Assembly: GCA_014381035.1 (NCBI GenBank)
Contig: JACMIS010000586.1
Coordinates: 1-27,871, forward strand
Reading direction: 5' to 3'
Origin: Armatimonadota bacterium
GTDB lineage: Bacteria > Armatimonadota > Armatimonadia > Armatimonadales > Armatimonadaceae
DNA length: 27,871 nt
Shown here piece after piece: positions 15,567-22,892 of the stretch (the first letter of the stretch is position 1; each line of letters opens with the position of its first letter). The notes beneath the pieces are model-generated. The model ran no database searches, had not been told where the DNA came from, and saw only the letters and a list, made by a program, of their open reading frames with translations. Made by a program: the position numbers and the translations under genes.

Positions 15567-15989
15567 ATGGCAGACACGATGAAGCGAACCGACTTGGATT
15601 TTTCGGCGTTTAAAACGCAATTATTGGAACTTAAAACGTCTACCGAGGAAACTCTTTCTAGGATGTCAGAGCAGGATGCGGACGGATTGAATACCACCGG
15701 CTCCGATAGAGCGGAAAGTTCGACGGCGGGAAATCACCCCGCCGACTTGGGGACCGAGTTGCAGTTGCGGACGCAGGATGCCGCGCTGATGGAAAACGAA
15801 CGCAACACCCTTGCCCAGATTGAACGGGCAATGGCGAAGATAGAGGACGGCACATACGGGTTATCCGACCTTTCCGGCACGGCAATTGCGAAAGAGCGGT
15901 TAGAAGCCATGCCGTACGCGACGCTCACTGTAGAGGAAGCGGAAGACGGCGAATACCAGGCTACAGACGAACGGTACAACAACGCTTGA
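15567..15989 (+). CDS. YlyA/DksA-TraR family protein without zinc-finger cysteines
   Basis: The 140-residue protein matches the DksA/TraR-type layout: an N-terminal helical hairpin (LDFSAFKTQLLELKTSTEETLSRM, ELQLRTQDAALMENERNTLAQIERAMAKIEDGTYG) and a C-terminal finger (SDLSGTAIAKERLEAMPYATLTVE). In relatives this finger reads GxYGxCxxCG and ends with further cysteines. Here the first pair is Ser100 and Ser103, and the protein has no cysteine at all, so zinc cannot be bound in the usual way. In Bacillus subtilis ylyA precedes lspA and the rluD-type ylyB, the same order as here with lgt inserted. YlyA acts on RNA polymerase; a similar role here is inferred. Its stop overlaps a TTG of the lspA frame. 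Confidence 0.82.
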   Translation: MADTMKRTDLDFSAFKTQLLELKTSTEETLSRMSEQDADGLNTTGSDRAESSTAGNHPADLGTELQLRTQDAALMENERNTLAQIERAMAKIEDGTYGLSDLSGTAIAKERLEAMPYATLTVEEAEDGEYQATDERYNNA

Positions 15990-16063
15990 ACAGCGCGGAC
16001 ACTCGGGAAAACCCCCTCAACACAATAGTCACAGCGACACAGGCGGCGGCAGGCGAAAGAACG

Positions 16064-16609
16064 ATGTCTGCCGCCTTGCTGTACACAGTCGCTCTTCTGG
16101 TCGCGACTCTGGATCAATCGGTCAAAGTGTGGGCAATGAACACGTTGCGCCCCCTCGGACGGGAGGGTATTGCTGTCATCCCAGATGTTTTTCATCTGAC
16201 GTACACACAGAATGAGGGAATGGCTTTCTCGCTACTCCAAGGGCAACGGGTTTTCCTCATTGGGGCGGCTGTGTTGGTGATGGGGGGGATCGTGTGGGCG
16301 CAGCGGCGCATCGGTTCCCGTATTCCGGTGCTACTGGGGACGTCGCTCGGGCTTGCTTTGGGCGGCGCGTTGGGCAACGGCATAGACCGCGCCCGCCTTG
16401 GTTTCGTGGTGGACCTTTTCGATGCCCGTCTCATCAATTTCCCGATTTTTAACGTTGCCGATACAGCGATCTCCATCGGCATCGTCCTTTTAGCGTGGCG
16501 TGTCGCGGTGACCCCGCCACCCGATGCCGTTCCGGCAACCCTGAACGCAAACGAAGCCCCTTCTCCATCGCTGGCTGGCGCAGGAACAGCGGAAGGGACG
16601 CAACGCTAA
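16064..16609 (+). CDS. lspA: Lipoprotein signal peptidase (signal peptidase II)
   Basis: The 181-residue aspartic protease cuts the signal peptide of diacylglyceryl-modified prolipoproteins in the cytoplasmic membrane. It has four membrane helices and the family motifs ATLDQSVKVW (helix 1), TQNEGMAFSLL, GALGNGIDR, and the catalytic aspartates Asp117 (VVDLFD) and Asp133 (FNVADTAISIG). The C-terminal ~30 residues are a disordered Ala/Pro-rich tail. The ATG at 16064 places helix 1 at the N-terminus as usual. An in-frame TTG at 15986, overlapping the previous stop, would add 26 residues. The lgt start is 2 bp after the stop, so the upstream and downstream steps of the same pathway are co-transcribed. 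Confidence 0.95.
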   Translation: MSAALLYTVALLVATLDQSVKVWAMNTLRPLGREGIAVIPDVFHLTYTQNEGMAFSLLQGQRVFLIGAAVLVMGGIVWAQRRIGSRIPVLLGTSLGLALGGALGNGIDRARLGFVVDLFDARLINFPIFNVADTAISIGIVLLAWRVAVTPPPDAVPATLNANEAPSPSLAGAGTAEGTQR

Positions 16610-16611
16610 CC

Positions 16612-17421
16612 ATGCACCCGATTTTATTCAAAGTCGGCAATTTCCCGGTGCATGCCTGGGGCGTGCTCCTGATGATCGGCTTCTTGCTGGGAACATGGCG
16701 GGCGGCGCATCACGCGATGCGCTACAAAATCGCACCGGAAGATCTCTGGGACGCGGCTCTTTTCGGATTGTTCGGCGGAGTCATCGGCGGACGCCTCGCC
16801 TACGTCGCGCAGAACCTGCCGGAGTTCGCCGCCCATCCCGGTCAGATTTTCGCGATGTGGAACGGCGGCATGACCTCGTTCGGCGGTCTGATCGGCGGCG
16901 TCGGCGTCGGGCTTCTCGTGATGCACCTGCGCAAGCGAAATCTGCTCGATAGCGCGGACCTCGCCGCCCCCTCGCTTGCCATCGGCTACTTCTGGGGGCG
17001 AATCGGCTGTTATTTGAACGGATGTTGTTTCGGCGGTGCGTGTCCCGATCCGCTCGGCGTCCAGTTCCCCCTCCTGTCGGGTACTGTCCACGCGACGCAA
17101 CTGTATTCGGCGTTTGCGGCGGCGGTCATCTATGGTGTTCTGGTCCTGGTCGAGAAGCGGCGACAGTTTCGCGGGCAATTGATCCTTCTTTTTGCTCTTC
17201 TTTATTCGCTCTACCGGTTCATCGTCGAGTTTTTCCGCGAAGGCGCGACGGCGGACCTATCCGGTATCGCTTCCCTGACCACCGCGCAAGTCGCGTGTCT
17301 GGCAATCGCACTCCTTGCCGGGGCATACTACGTGTATCGGATGCGGGCTTACGATAACACCTCGCCGGAACCGGGACCGGTCTCGACCGACAATCAGAAT
17401 CTATCCACTCCCGCCGCGTGA
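16612..17421 (+). CDS. lgt: Prolipoprotein diacylglyceryl transferase
   Basis: The 269-residue membrane enzyme transfers diacylglycerol from phosphatidylglycerol to the lipobox cysteine, the step before LspA. Recognisable parts are MHPILFKVGNFPVHAWGVLL at the N-terminus, GGRLAYV, WNGGMTSFGGLIGG, the signature GRIGCYLNGCCFG and LYRFIVEFFREG near the end. The position of the E. coli essential His103 (SFHGG) is Phe90 here (TSFGG); many Lgt proteins outside proteobacteria have an aromatic residue at this place, so activity is expected. The start at 16612 matches Lgt N-termini; the upstream open frame overlaps lspA and is not Lgt-like. Confidence 0.96.
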   Translation: MHPILFKVGNFPVHAWGVLLMIGFLLGTWRAAHHAMRYKIAPEDLWDAALFGLFGGVIGGRLAYVAQNLPEFAAHPGQIFAMWNGGMTSFGGLIGGVGVGLLVMHLRKRNLLDSADLAAPSLAIGYFWGRIGCYLNGCCFGGACPDPLGVQFPLLSGTVHATQLYSAFAAAVIYGVLVLVEKRRQFRGQLILLFALLYSLYRFIVEFFREGATADLSGIASLTTAQVACLAIALLAGAYYVYRMRAYDNTSPEPGPVSTDNQNLSTPAA

Positions 17422-17466
17422 TCCGTGTATAAACTCTGATCGTCGCACCGTGTCCCTATTGCTATC

Positions 17467-18507
17467 ATGAATCCAACACCTCCCGATATTGACGATGACG
17501 ATCTGGCTCCGGCACCGGATGAAACAGAGGAGCAGTCATTCGTTGTTGCTTCGGAACAGAACGGGGAGCGGCTGGACGTTTTCCTTGCGGTACGCATCCC
17601 GTTGTTTTCGCGGTCGCAGATACAGCGTATCGTGGGTTCGGGAGGCGCGCAGATCAACGGCGTTGTTGCGAAGCCGAGCGCGAAAGTGGTTCCCGGCGAT
17701 TCGGTCACTCTGGATGTACCGCCGACCCGACCCACCGAAATCGTCGCCGAGAACATACCGCTCGACGTCGTATACGAGGACGCCGATCTCCTTGTGGTCA
17801 ACAAGCAAAAAGGGTTGGTCGTGCATCCCGCTCCCGGTGCGGCTTCGGGGACACTGGTGAATGCCTTGCTCTATCACCGTTCTGACCTAAGCGGTATCGG
17901 CGGCGAGGAGCGACCGGGCATCGTCCACCGGTTGGATAAGGATACGAGCGGGCTGATGATGGTCGCCAAAAACGATCTGGCGCACCGCCACCTCCAATCA
18001 CAGATTCAAGCCAAAACAGCGGAACGACGCTATCTCGCCTATATCTGGGGGCGTCCGCAGTTTAACGAAGCCGTGATTGACGCCCCGATTGGACGACACG
18101 CGACCGACCGTAAAAAGATGGCGGTCGTTGAATTGGGCAGCGACGTGGTCGGTCGGCACGCACAGACGCATGTTTTCATGAAAGAGCCAAGCGGGGCAAT
18201 CTCGCTCGTCGAGTGCGTGCTACAAACCGGGCGAACGCATCAGATCCGCGTTCATTGCTCCTACATCGGCAACCCGGTTGTCGCCGATCCGGTCTATGGC
18301 GGTGAGCGAAAAGTCAGTTCCGAGTGGGTCCGTGACAATGCATTACGGAACAAACTCAACGAACACATCGCCGCCATGCAGGGGCAAGCACTACACTCCT
18401 ATAAGTTATCGTTCACTCACCCGCGCACCGACGAACGACTTTCCTTCACGCTCCCCCTCCCACCAGACATGCAAACCTTGCAGGATCTACTTTCGCGAAA
18501 CATTTGA
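17467..18507 (+). CDS. rluD: RluA/RluD family 23S rRNA pseudouridine synthase
   Basis: The 346-residue enzyme isomerises uridines in RNA. It has an acidic N-terminal tail (to ~28), an S4 RNA-binding domain (~33-80: RLDVFLAVRIPLFSRSQIQRIV), and the catalytic domain with HRLDKDTSGLMMVAK (Asp157), LVECVLQTGRTHQIRVH and GNPVVADPVYGG. It is the ylyB-type partner of lspA and follows lgt by 45 bp. TATAAA at 17428-17433 in that gap is a possible -10 for a separate transcript. The exact rRNA target (RluD or RluA/C type) cannot be told. Its last 21 bp overlap the convergent small membrane gene. Confidence 0.94.
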   Translation: MNPTPPDIDDDDLAPAPDETEEQSFVVASEQNGERLDVFLAVRIPLFSRSQIQRIVGSGGAQINGVVAKPSAKVVPGDSVTLDVPPTRPTEIVAENIPLDVVYEDADLLVVNKQKGLVVHPAPGAASGTLVNALLYHRSDLSGIGGEERPGIVHRLDKDTSGLMMVAKNDLAHRHLQSQIQAKTAERRYLAYIWGRPQFNEAVIDAPIGRHATDRKKMAVVELGSDVVGRHAQTHVFMKEPSGAISLVECVLQTGRTHQIRVHCSYIGNPVVADPVYGGERKVSSEWVRDNALRNKLNEHIAAMQGQALHSYKLSFTHPRTDERLSFTLPLPPDMQTLQDLLSRNI

Positions 18508-18789
18508 ATCGTCAGTCACGCCTTTCGTTTTCGCTTTTTTGAGCAGATAGCGTATTGCCGAGAAGATGCCGTCGAATCGAAACGATGGGTCTATGTATCG
18601 TTCGATCACATAGAAAAGGAAGTAATACAGGCGGCAGAACGACCAGATCAGTACCGCAAGCAGGAATGCCGTTCGCAGATCCGGCGATTGGAGAAGTAGA
18701 CCGACCGCACAGGCGATTCCTGACACGAGGAACAGCACCGCTTTCAGGTACATGGCGTTCGCGCTTTTCAAATCGCCCCACAGGTTCAT
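18487..18789 (-). CDS. Small two-TM membrane protein of unknown function
   Basis: The 100-residue protein begins MNLWGDLKSANAMYLKAVLFLVSG. It has two hydrophobic helices (~14-34 and ~38-62), then an amphipathic segment YFLFYVIERYIDPSFRFDGIFSAIRYLLKK and a charged tail. I do not recognise a named family. The clean topology and the positive C-terminus support a real gene. It runs convergent to rluD, overlapping it by 21 bp at the 3' ends. No Shine-Dalgarno sequence is obvious. Its start faces feoA, so the gap 18790-19007 is a divergent control region. Confidence 0.75.
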   Translation of the reverse strand: MNLWGDLKSANAMYLKAVLFLVSGIACAVGLLLQSPDLRTAFLLAVLIWSFCRLYYFLFYVIERYIDPSFRFDGIFSAIRYLLKKAKTKGVTDDSNVSRK

Positions 18790-18836
18790 ACACAGAAAAC
18801 GTGAACCAACGGCGAAAGGTTACGTCTGCGAAATAC

Positions 18837-18889
18837 CTTTATCGTCAAAGCCGATAAAGATTGCCAACAAAATCACCGACTAAATCGGT
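18837..18889. repeat. Two short inverted repeats upstream of the feoA promoter
   Basis: CTTTATCG (18837-18844) and CGATAAAG (18852-18859) form an 8-bp perfect dyad. ACCGA (18875-18879) and TCGGT (18885-18889) form a second, ending 9 bases before the feoA -35 box. Either may be a protein site for the divergent control region; the first has a short A/T-rich flank and could act as a weak terminator. Confidence 0.4.
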
Positions 18890-18897
18890 CGCCACTA

Positions 18898-18926
18898 TTG
18901 ACGCCGGGTTTCTGCATTGGTACAAT
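18898..18926 (+). promoter_or_regulatory. Sigma70-type promoter of feoA-feoB
   Basis: TTGACG (18898-18903) and TACAAT (18921-18926) are separated by 17 bases, and TG at 18918-18919 adds an extended -10. It is the best-formed promoter in the window. Transcription should start near 18933, inside the longer open frame that precedes feoA, which argues for the feoA start at 19008. Confidence 0.75.
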
Positions 18927-18936
18927 AACGCACCAC

Positions 18937-18973
18937 GACCGGTGAATAGGGCAATTTGCCTTACTGACCGGTC
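18937..18973 (+). promoter_or_regulatory. Nested palindrome just after the feo transcription start, candidate metal-repressor operator
   Basis: The inner dyad TAGGGCAATTTGCCTTA (18947-18963) is symmetric about 18955 with one mismatched pair. The outer arms GACCGGT (18937-18943) and ACCGGTC (18967-18973) enclose it. It begins about 4 bases after the predicted start. The inner word resembles the A/T-flanked GGCAA-TTGCC style of DtxR/MntR-family operators more than a Fur box; this is by eye only. As RNA it would be a hairpin in the leader. A repressor here would block feo expression when iron is plentiful. Confidence 0.5.
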
Positions 18974-19007
18974 TTTACTATCACGGAAACGATTGCGACC
19001 ACGCGGC

Positions 19008-19295
19008 ATGAACGCTCACGACAGCAAAAAACCCAACAACACCGTCCCTGCTTGCCCGACGACGGGCACAGCCTGTAGCCTCGATTGTCTGCCTAAAGGA
19101 ACAAAAGGCCGGGTCGCCTCGGTTGCCGGTCCGAACCGTTGCCGCCTGATGGAACTAGGCTTCACCAGCGGGACCGAAGTGGAAGTATCGCGCCGCGCCG
19201 CGTTTGGCGGACCGCTTGAGGTGCGCTTGCGTTCCTATCGCCTGTCATTGCGATGCGAGGAAGCCGCCGGGATAAGCGTGGAGCCAGCGTCATGA
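19008..19295 (+). CDS. feoA: Ferrous iron transport protein FeoA
   Basis: The 95-residue protein has a FeoA SH3-like domain: SLDCLPKGTKGRVASV, RLMELGFTSGTEVEVSRRAAFGGPLEVRLRSYRLSLRCEEAAGISVE. The N-terminal ~25 residues before the domain contain CPTTGTACSLDC, three cysteines that could touch metal. FeoA supports FeoB in Fe(II) uptake. The ATG at 19008 is chosen because the promoter lies inside the longer upstream frame. The last base run ATGA is shared with feoB. Confidence 0.92.
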   Translation: MNAHDSKKPNNTVPACPTTGTACSLDCLPKGTKGRVASVAGPNRCRLMELGFTSGTEVEVSRRAAFGGPLEVRLRSYRLSLRCEEAAGISVEPAS

Positions 19296-21505
19296 ATCGT
19301 GCCGGAACCGTCCCCGAAGCGGGATCGGTTCAACCTTCTTCCCAACCGAAACCGACCACCCGCAAAATCATCGCCTTAGTCGGGAACCCGAACTGTGGCA
19401 AAACGACGCTTTTCAACGCCCTCACCGGGATGCGGCAAAAGGTCGGAAACTATCCCGGTATCACCGTCGAGCGCAAAGAAGGAACGTTGCGCCTTCCGAA
19501 TGGCGATGCAATCACCCTGATTGATCTGCCCGGTCTCTACTCACTTACCCCCCATTCCCCGGATGAACAGGTCGCCCGCGATGTTTTGCTCGGCTATCGC
19601 GCCGACATGCCGCGCCCCGACGCCATCGTGAACGTGGTGGATGCTTCCAGTCTGGAGCGAAACCTGTACCTTACGTCGCAAGTGATGGACCTCGGTCTTC
19701 CGGTGTTGGTCGCTTTGACCATGAACGATACAGCGTCGGAGATCGGGGTTCGCGTGGACCCCGAAATCCTGTCGCACTCGCTCGATGATGTCCCGGTACA
19801 AGCCATAAACGCAACCCGCAACGCCGGGGTGCGGGATCTTGTCCGCGCCATCGAGACACTCAGCAATGCGGTGACGCCCCCTCCGACGCGTCGCTGGAGT
19901 TTGCCTGCCCTTGCCGAATCGGAAGTCGCGGAGATGGCGGCACTGATGCAGACGCATGACGGCATCACTTCCACAGCGGCATTCTCGGAAGCGACACTCC
20001 TCCTTTCGCTCCCGGACGGTTCGGCGAGTCAATCGGACGCACTACGCCGCCATTCCTCACCCGTCCGCGAACATCTGATTGAGGATTTAGCCAACTTCCA
20101 CGCGGATGGCATAGACCTTTCGCAAGCCATCGCCGAAGCCAGGTACGCCGATGTCGGGCGCATCGTCCACAAATCCGTGCGCCGCGATACACAGGCTCCC
20201 ACCCTGACACTTTCCGACAAGATTGACAGGATCGTTTTGCATCGGGTCTGGGGATATGTTCTGTTTCTCGCCGTGATGGCACTCCTGTTCCAATCCATGT
20301 TCACCTGGGCGAGTATCCCGGCGGACTGGATCTCGGCGGGGGTGGACTGGCTCGGTCAAACCGTGGTTGCCGTGATGCCCGCGGGTGATCTACGAGACCT
20401 CGTCGTCAACGGCGCGATTGCCGGGGTAGGAAACACGGTCGTCTTCCTCCCGCAGATCCTGCTCCTATTTCTATTCATTTCGTTTTTAGAGGATACCGGC
20501 TATCTGGCGCGTGCCGCCTTTCTGATGGATCGGTTGATGAGCCGCGTGGGTTTGCACGGAAAATCGTTTATCCCCCTTCTGTCGTCGTATGCGTGCGCGA
20601 TCCCGGGCGTAATGGCGGCGCGCACCATCGAATCGTCCCGCGCCCGGATTCTCACGATTCTGGTCGCCCCGCTGATGTCCTGCTCGGCGCGAATCCCGGT
20701 ATACGCCGTACTTATCGGGGCATTTATCCCGGCGACGCCCGCGTTCGGGTTGCATGTCGCGGGACGAACCTTCGGTCCTTCCTGGCAAGCGGTGACGTTG
20801 TTCGCCATGTACGCTCTGGGGACTGCCGCCGCATTTGGAATCGCGGGTTTGTTTAACCGGACGATTTTGAAGTCGGAAGCACCGACGTTCCTGATGGAAA
20901 TGCCACCCTATCGTTTGCCCTCGCTCCGCTCTGTAGTGATGCGGATGCTGGAAAATGCCTGGACGTTCGTCTCGCGTGCAGGAACCGTGATCCTCGCGCT
21001 CTCCATCGTCCTATGGATTTTGTCGTCCTATCCGAAGCAACCGGAAGGAACATCGTCCTCGCAAGTACTACGTCACTCTTACGCCGGGCAGTTAGGGCAT
21101 TTCATCGAACCGGTCATCAGACCGCTCGGCTTCGATTGGAAGATCGGCATCGGGTTGGTCGCTTCCTTCACGGCGCGGGAAGTGTTTGTTACTGCGATGG
21201 GAACCGTTTACAGCGTCGGCGATGACGTGGCGGAAGACGAATCGAAACTGTCCGTTGCCGTCGGCGACAAAATGAAGGCGGATATTGACGAACGCACCGG
21301 CCGCCCAACATTTACGCCGCTGGTCGCGGTCGCCTTGATGGTGTACTACGTTCTCGCGATGCAGTGTATTTCTACGGTCGCGGTCGTCAAGCGGGAAACC
21401 AACGGATGGAAGTGGCCCCTGATCCAGATCGCCTATATGACCGTTTTAGCCTGGCTCGCCGCGTTTGTCGTGTACCAGGGCGGCCGTCTCCTGGGCCTCG
21501 GATAG
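19292..21505 (+). CDS. feoB: Ferrous iron transporter FeoB
   Basis: The 737-residue protein has an N-terminal G-domain and a membrane domain that imports Fe(II). G1 is GNPNCGKT, G2 GITVE and G3 DLPG. G4 reads TMND where FeoB normally has NxxD, so the first Asn of the guanine-specificity motif is Thr. The membrane part holds two Gate regions, with TGYLARAAFLMDRLM and SSYACAIPGVMAARTIES carrying the family cysteine, then MSCSARIPVYAVLIGAF. The ATG at 19292 overlaps the feoA stop (ATGA), and GGAG stands 8 bases upstream; a start at 19253 would overlap feoA by 43 bp with no benefit. Confidence 0.95.
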   Translation: MNRAGTVPEAGSVQPSSQPKPTTRKIIALVGNPNCGKTTLFNALTGMRQKVGNYPGITVERKEGTLRLPNGDAITLIDLPGLYSLTPHSPDEQVARDVLLGYRADMPRPDAIVNVVDASSLERNLYLTSQVMDLGLPVLVALTMNDTASEIGVRVDPEILSHSLDDVPVQAINATRNAGVRDLVRAIETLSNAVTPPPTRRWSLPALAESEVAEMAALMQTHDGITSTAAFSEATLLLSLPDGSASQSDALRRHSSPVREHLIEDLANFHADGIDLSQAIAEARYADVGRIVHKSVRRDTQAPTLTLSDKIDRIVLHRVWGYVLFLAVMALLFQSMFTWASIPADWISAGVDWLGQTVVAVMPAGDLRDLVVNGAIAGVGNTVVFLPQILLLFLFISFLEDTGYLARAAFLMDRLMSRVGLHGKSFIPLLSSYACAIPGVMAARTIESSRARILTILVAPLMSCSARIPVYAVLIGAFIPATPAFGLHVAGRTFGPSWQAVTLFAMYALGTAAAFGIAGLFNRTILKSEAPTFLMEMPPYRLPSLRSVVMRMLENAWTFVSRAGTVILALSIVLWILSSYPKQPEGTSSSQVLRHSYAGQLGHFIEPVIRPLGFDWKIGIGLVASFTAREVFVTAMGTVYSVGDDVAEDESKLSVAVGDKMKADIDERTGRPTFTPLVAVALMVYYVLAMQCISTVAVVKRETNGWKWPLIQIAYMTVLAWLAAFVVYQGGRLLGLG

Positions 21506-21697
21506 CGGTTCGCTCGCTGCTTCGGTTGCAATCAGTTTTTTAAGTACCAGCAACTCATACAGGTTTACACAAAGCATGTTCACACGGAGGTGGGCAAGGT
21601 CCACGGCGTTCCCATCCTGATCACCCCGATAGTCAGGGTTCTCTTTCTAGAAGCGGATTATCTCCTCTTCCGCCACTTTCTGTTCTTCGGATGTCAT
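21446..21697 (-). pseudogene. Amber-interrupted small ORF convergent with feoB
   Basis: A minus-strand frame starts MTSEEQKVAEEEIIRF, meets TAG at complement 21647-21649 and continues in the same frame for 66 sense codons (KENPDYRGDQDGNAVDLAH, then NLYELLVLKKLIATEA) to a TAA at complement 21446-21448, inside the end of feoB. The acidic-amphipathic composition is the same on both sides of the stop, and one base change would restore an 83-residue protein (for example Tyr in RFYKENPD). I see no Shine-Dalgarno sequence and know no family. It may be a recent pseudogene or a sequencing error; chance open frame is the other option. Confidence 0.45.
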
Positions 21698-21723
21698 GGC
21701 AAAATTGTGCCGCGCCAAGCCCG

Positions 21724-21758
21724 TTGACACGACTTAGCGTATATGATACATTTACGCT
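21724..21758 (+). promoter_or_regulatory. PARG promoter with palindromic operator over the -10
   Basis: TTGACA (21724-21729) is 17 bases before TACATT (21747-21752), which is preceded by TG at 21744-21745. The region 21736-21758 is a 23-bp near-palindrome: AGCGTA and TACGCT are perfect outer arms with ATG/CAT inside, centred on 21747. It overlaps the -10, so a bound protein would repress the PARG operon. I cannot name the regulator. Confidence 0.55.
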
Positions 21759-21775
21759 GACTACAAGGAGATCAC

Positions 21776-22660
21776 ATGACGCATATTATTGTATTACCAG
21801 TGATAGATTCAGAGCGAATCGCCTATGCGAACCGCAACGCACTTGCCATTTCTCGCGACCGTGCCTTTCTAATGGGGGAAGAAGCCGTCAACATAATCGG
21901 GCGTGGCACCTACTCCGCCCCCTCCGGCAAATTAGTAGCGGTCGCTGATGCGGTCAATCGCGCCGTTTCTGAAACGCAAAGTATACCGCCCACTTCAGCT
22001 CTTCCTATCCCGACACCTCTGGAAGATACTGCCCGCTTGACATTGAGTGTTGCTAACGAGACGACGTTTCAAGCATTGCAACGATTGCAACGTGCTGGGG
22101 GGCAGCCACTTGCGTTGAATTTTGCCAGTGGCACCAATCCGGGCGGGGGCTTTCTTCGTGGGAGCACCGCACAGGAAGAGACTCTGGCACGCTCTTCCGG
22201 TCTATATGCCGCCATCAAAGACAACCCGATGTACCGGTATCACAAAACGGAATGTGAACGCGGCATGGCTTCGGAATGGGCAATATTATCACCGGGTGTG
22301 CCCGTGTTTCGCGCGGATGACGGAACGTTGCTGGAAACACCATGGCATTGCGATATTTTAACCTGTGCGGCTCCGAAAGCAGACATCGTCGGCTTGGAAA
22401 GGGCGACAACCGCGATGCGGAAACGCGTTCATCGTGTGCTCGAAATAGCGTACACTTACGGCTACCGTTCGCTGGTTCTGGGAGCGTGGGGGTGCGGCGC
22501 GTACCACAACGACCCGACTGCGGTTGCCGGGATCTTCCGGGACGCGCTCACTCAAACCTATCTGGGGCCGTTTGACGAAGTGGTGTTCGCTATTTCGGAC
22601 TGGTCGTTGGATCGCCGCTATCTTGGCCCGTTCCGTGACACCTTTGCCGAATTAGGGTAA
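21776..22660 (+). CDS. Bacterial-type poly(ADP-ribose) glycohydrolase (macrodomain, TIGR02452-like)
   Basis: The 294-residue protein carries the PARG catalytic signature GGG-x7-QEE: Gly123-125 and Gln133-Glu134-Glu135 within NPGGGFLRGSTAQEE, preceded by NFASGT. Further family features are YRYHKTECERG, LTCAAPKAD and VLGAWGCGAYHNDP, which build the ADP-ribose pocket. It should hydrolyse poly(ADP-ribose), or remove ADP-ribose chains from proteins. A strong AAGGAG lies 6 bases before the ATG and a promoter with a palindrome stands upstream. No ADP-ribosyltransferase gene is nearby, so its substrate in this cell is unknown. It is followed in 13 bp by the Cys-rich peptide gene and then galM. Confidence 0.92.
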   Translation: MTHIIVLPVIDSERIAYANRNALAISRDRAFLMGEEAVNIIGRGTYSAPSGKLVAVADAVNRAVSETQSIPPTSALPIPTPLEDTARLTLSVANETTFQALQRLQRAGGQPLALNFASGTNPGGGFLRGSTAQEETLARSSGLYAAIKDNPMYRYHKTECERGMASEWAILSPGVPVFRADDGTLLETPWHCDILTCAAPKADIVGLERATTAMRKRVHRVLEIAYTYGYRSLVLGAWGCGAYHNDPTAVAGIFRDALTQTYLGPFDEVVFAISDWSLDRRYLGPFRDTFAELG

Positions 22661-22673
22661 AACAGGGATACCT

Positions 22674-22892
22674 ATGGACATCCAACAACTTATTACGCTA
22701 AGCATCGTCGCAGTCGCCGCGATCACGCTCGGTCGCCGCTTGCGGAAATCCGCAATGGGTGAAGGGTGTGACGGTTGCGCGGGTGCGTGTGGTAAACCAA
22801 CCCCGAAACACGGGGTTCGTCCGGTCCCGCAAGCGATCCCATTAGTTACGCTTTCCATGAGCCGGGGTAAGGGGCGACCGACGAATGGATAA
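22674..22892 (+). CDS. FeoB-associated-type Cys-rich membrane peptide
   Basis: The 72-residue protein has one N-terminal membrane helix (~5-20: QLITLSIVAVAAITLG), a basic segment RRLRKS and the cluster GCDGCAGACG (three cysteines, C-x2-C-x3-C), followed by a Pro/Arg tail. Helix plus GCxGCxxxC is the pattern of the short FeoB-associated Cys-rich membrane proteins found beside feoB in many bacteria. Here it is separated from feoB by the PARG gene. AGGG lies 7-10 bases upstream of the ATG, and its stop overlaps the galM start by 8 bp, so it is translated within the PARG-galM operon. A role in iron transfer is inferred from resemblance only. Confidence 0.75.
   Translation: MDIQQLITLSIVAVAAITLGRRLRKSAMGEGCDGCAGACGKPTPKHGVRPVPQAIPLVTLSMSRGKGRPTNG

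Noticed and set aside
15986..16063. TTG start for lspA overlapping the previous stop
   Set aside because: It adds 26 polar residues ahead of the first membrane helix, unlike known LspA proteins, and has no Shine-Dalgarno sequence; overlap with the stop keeps it possible.
21776..22660. DarG-type antitoxin of a DarTG toxin system
   Set aside because: The fold signature is PARG (GGG-x7-QEE), and no DarT-like ADP-ribosyltransferase is adjacent; only a broken 83-codon frame with no resemblance to DarT lies upstream.
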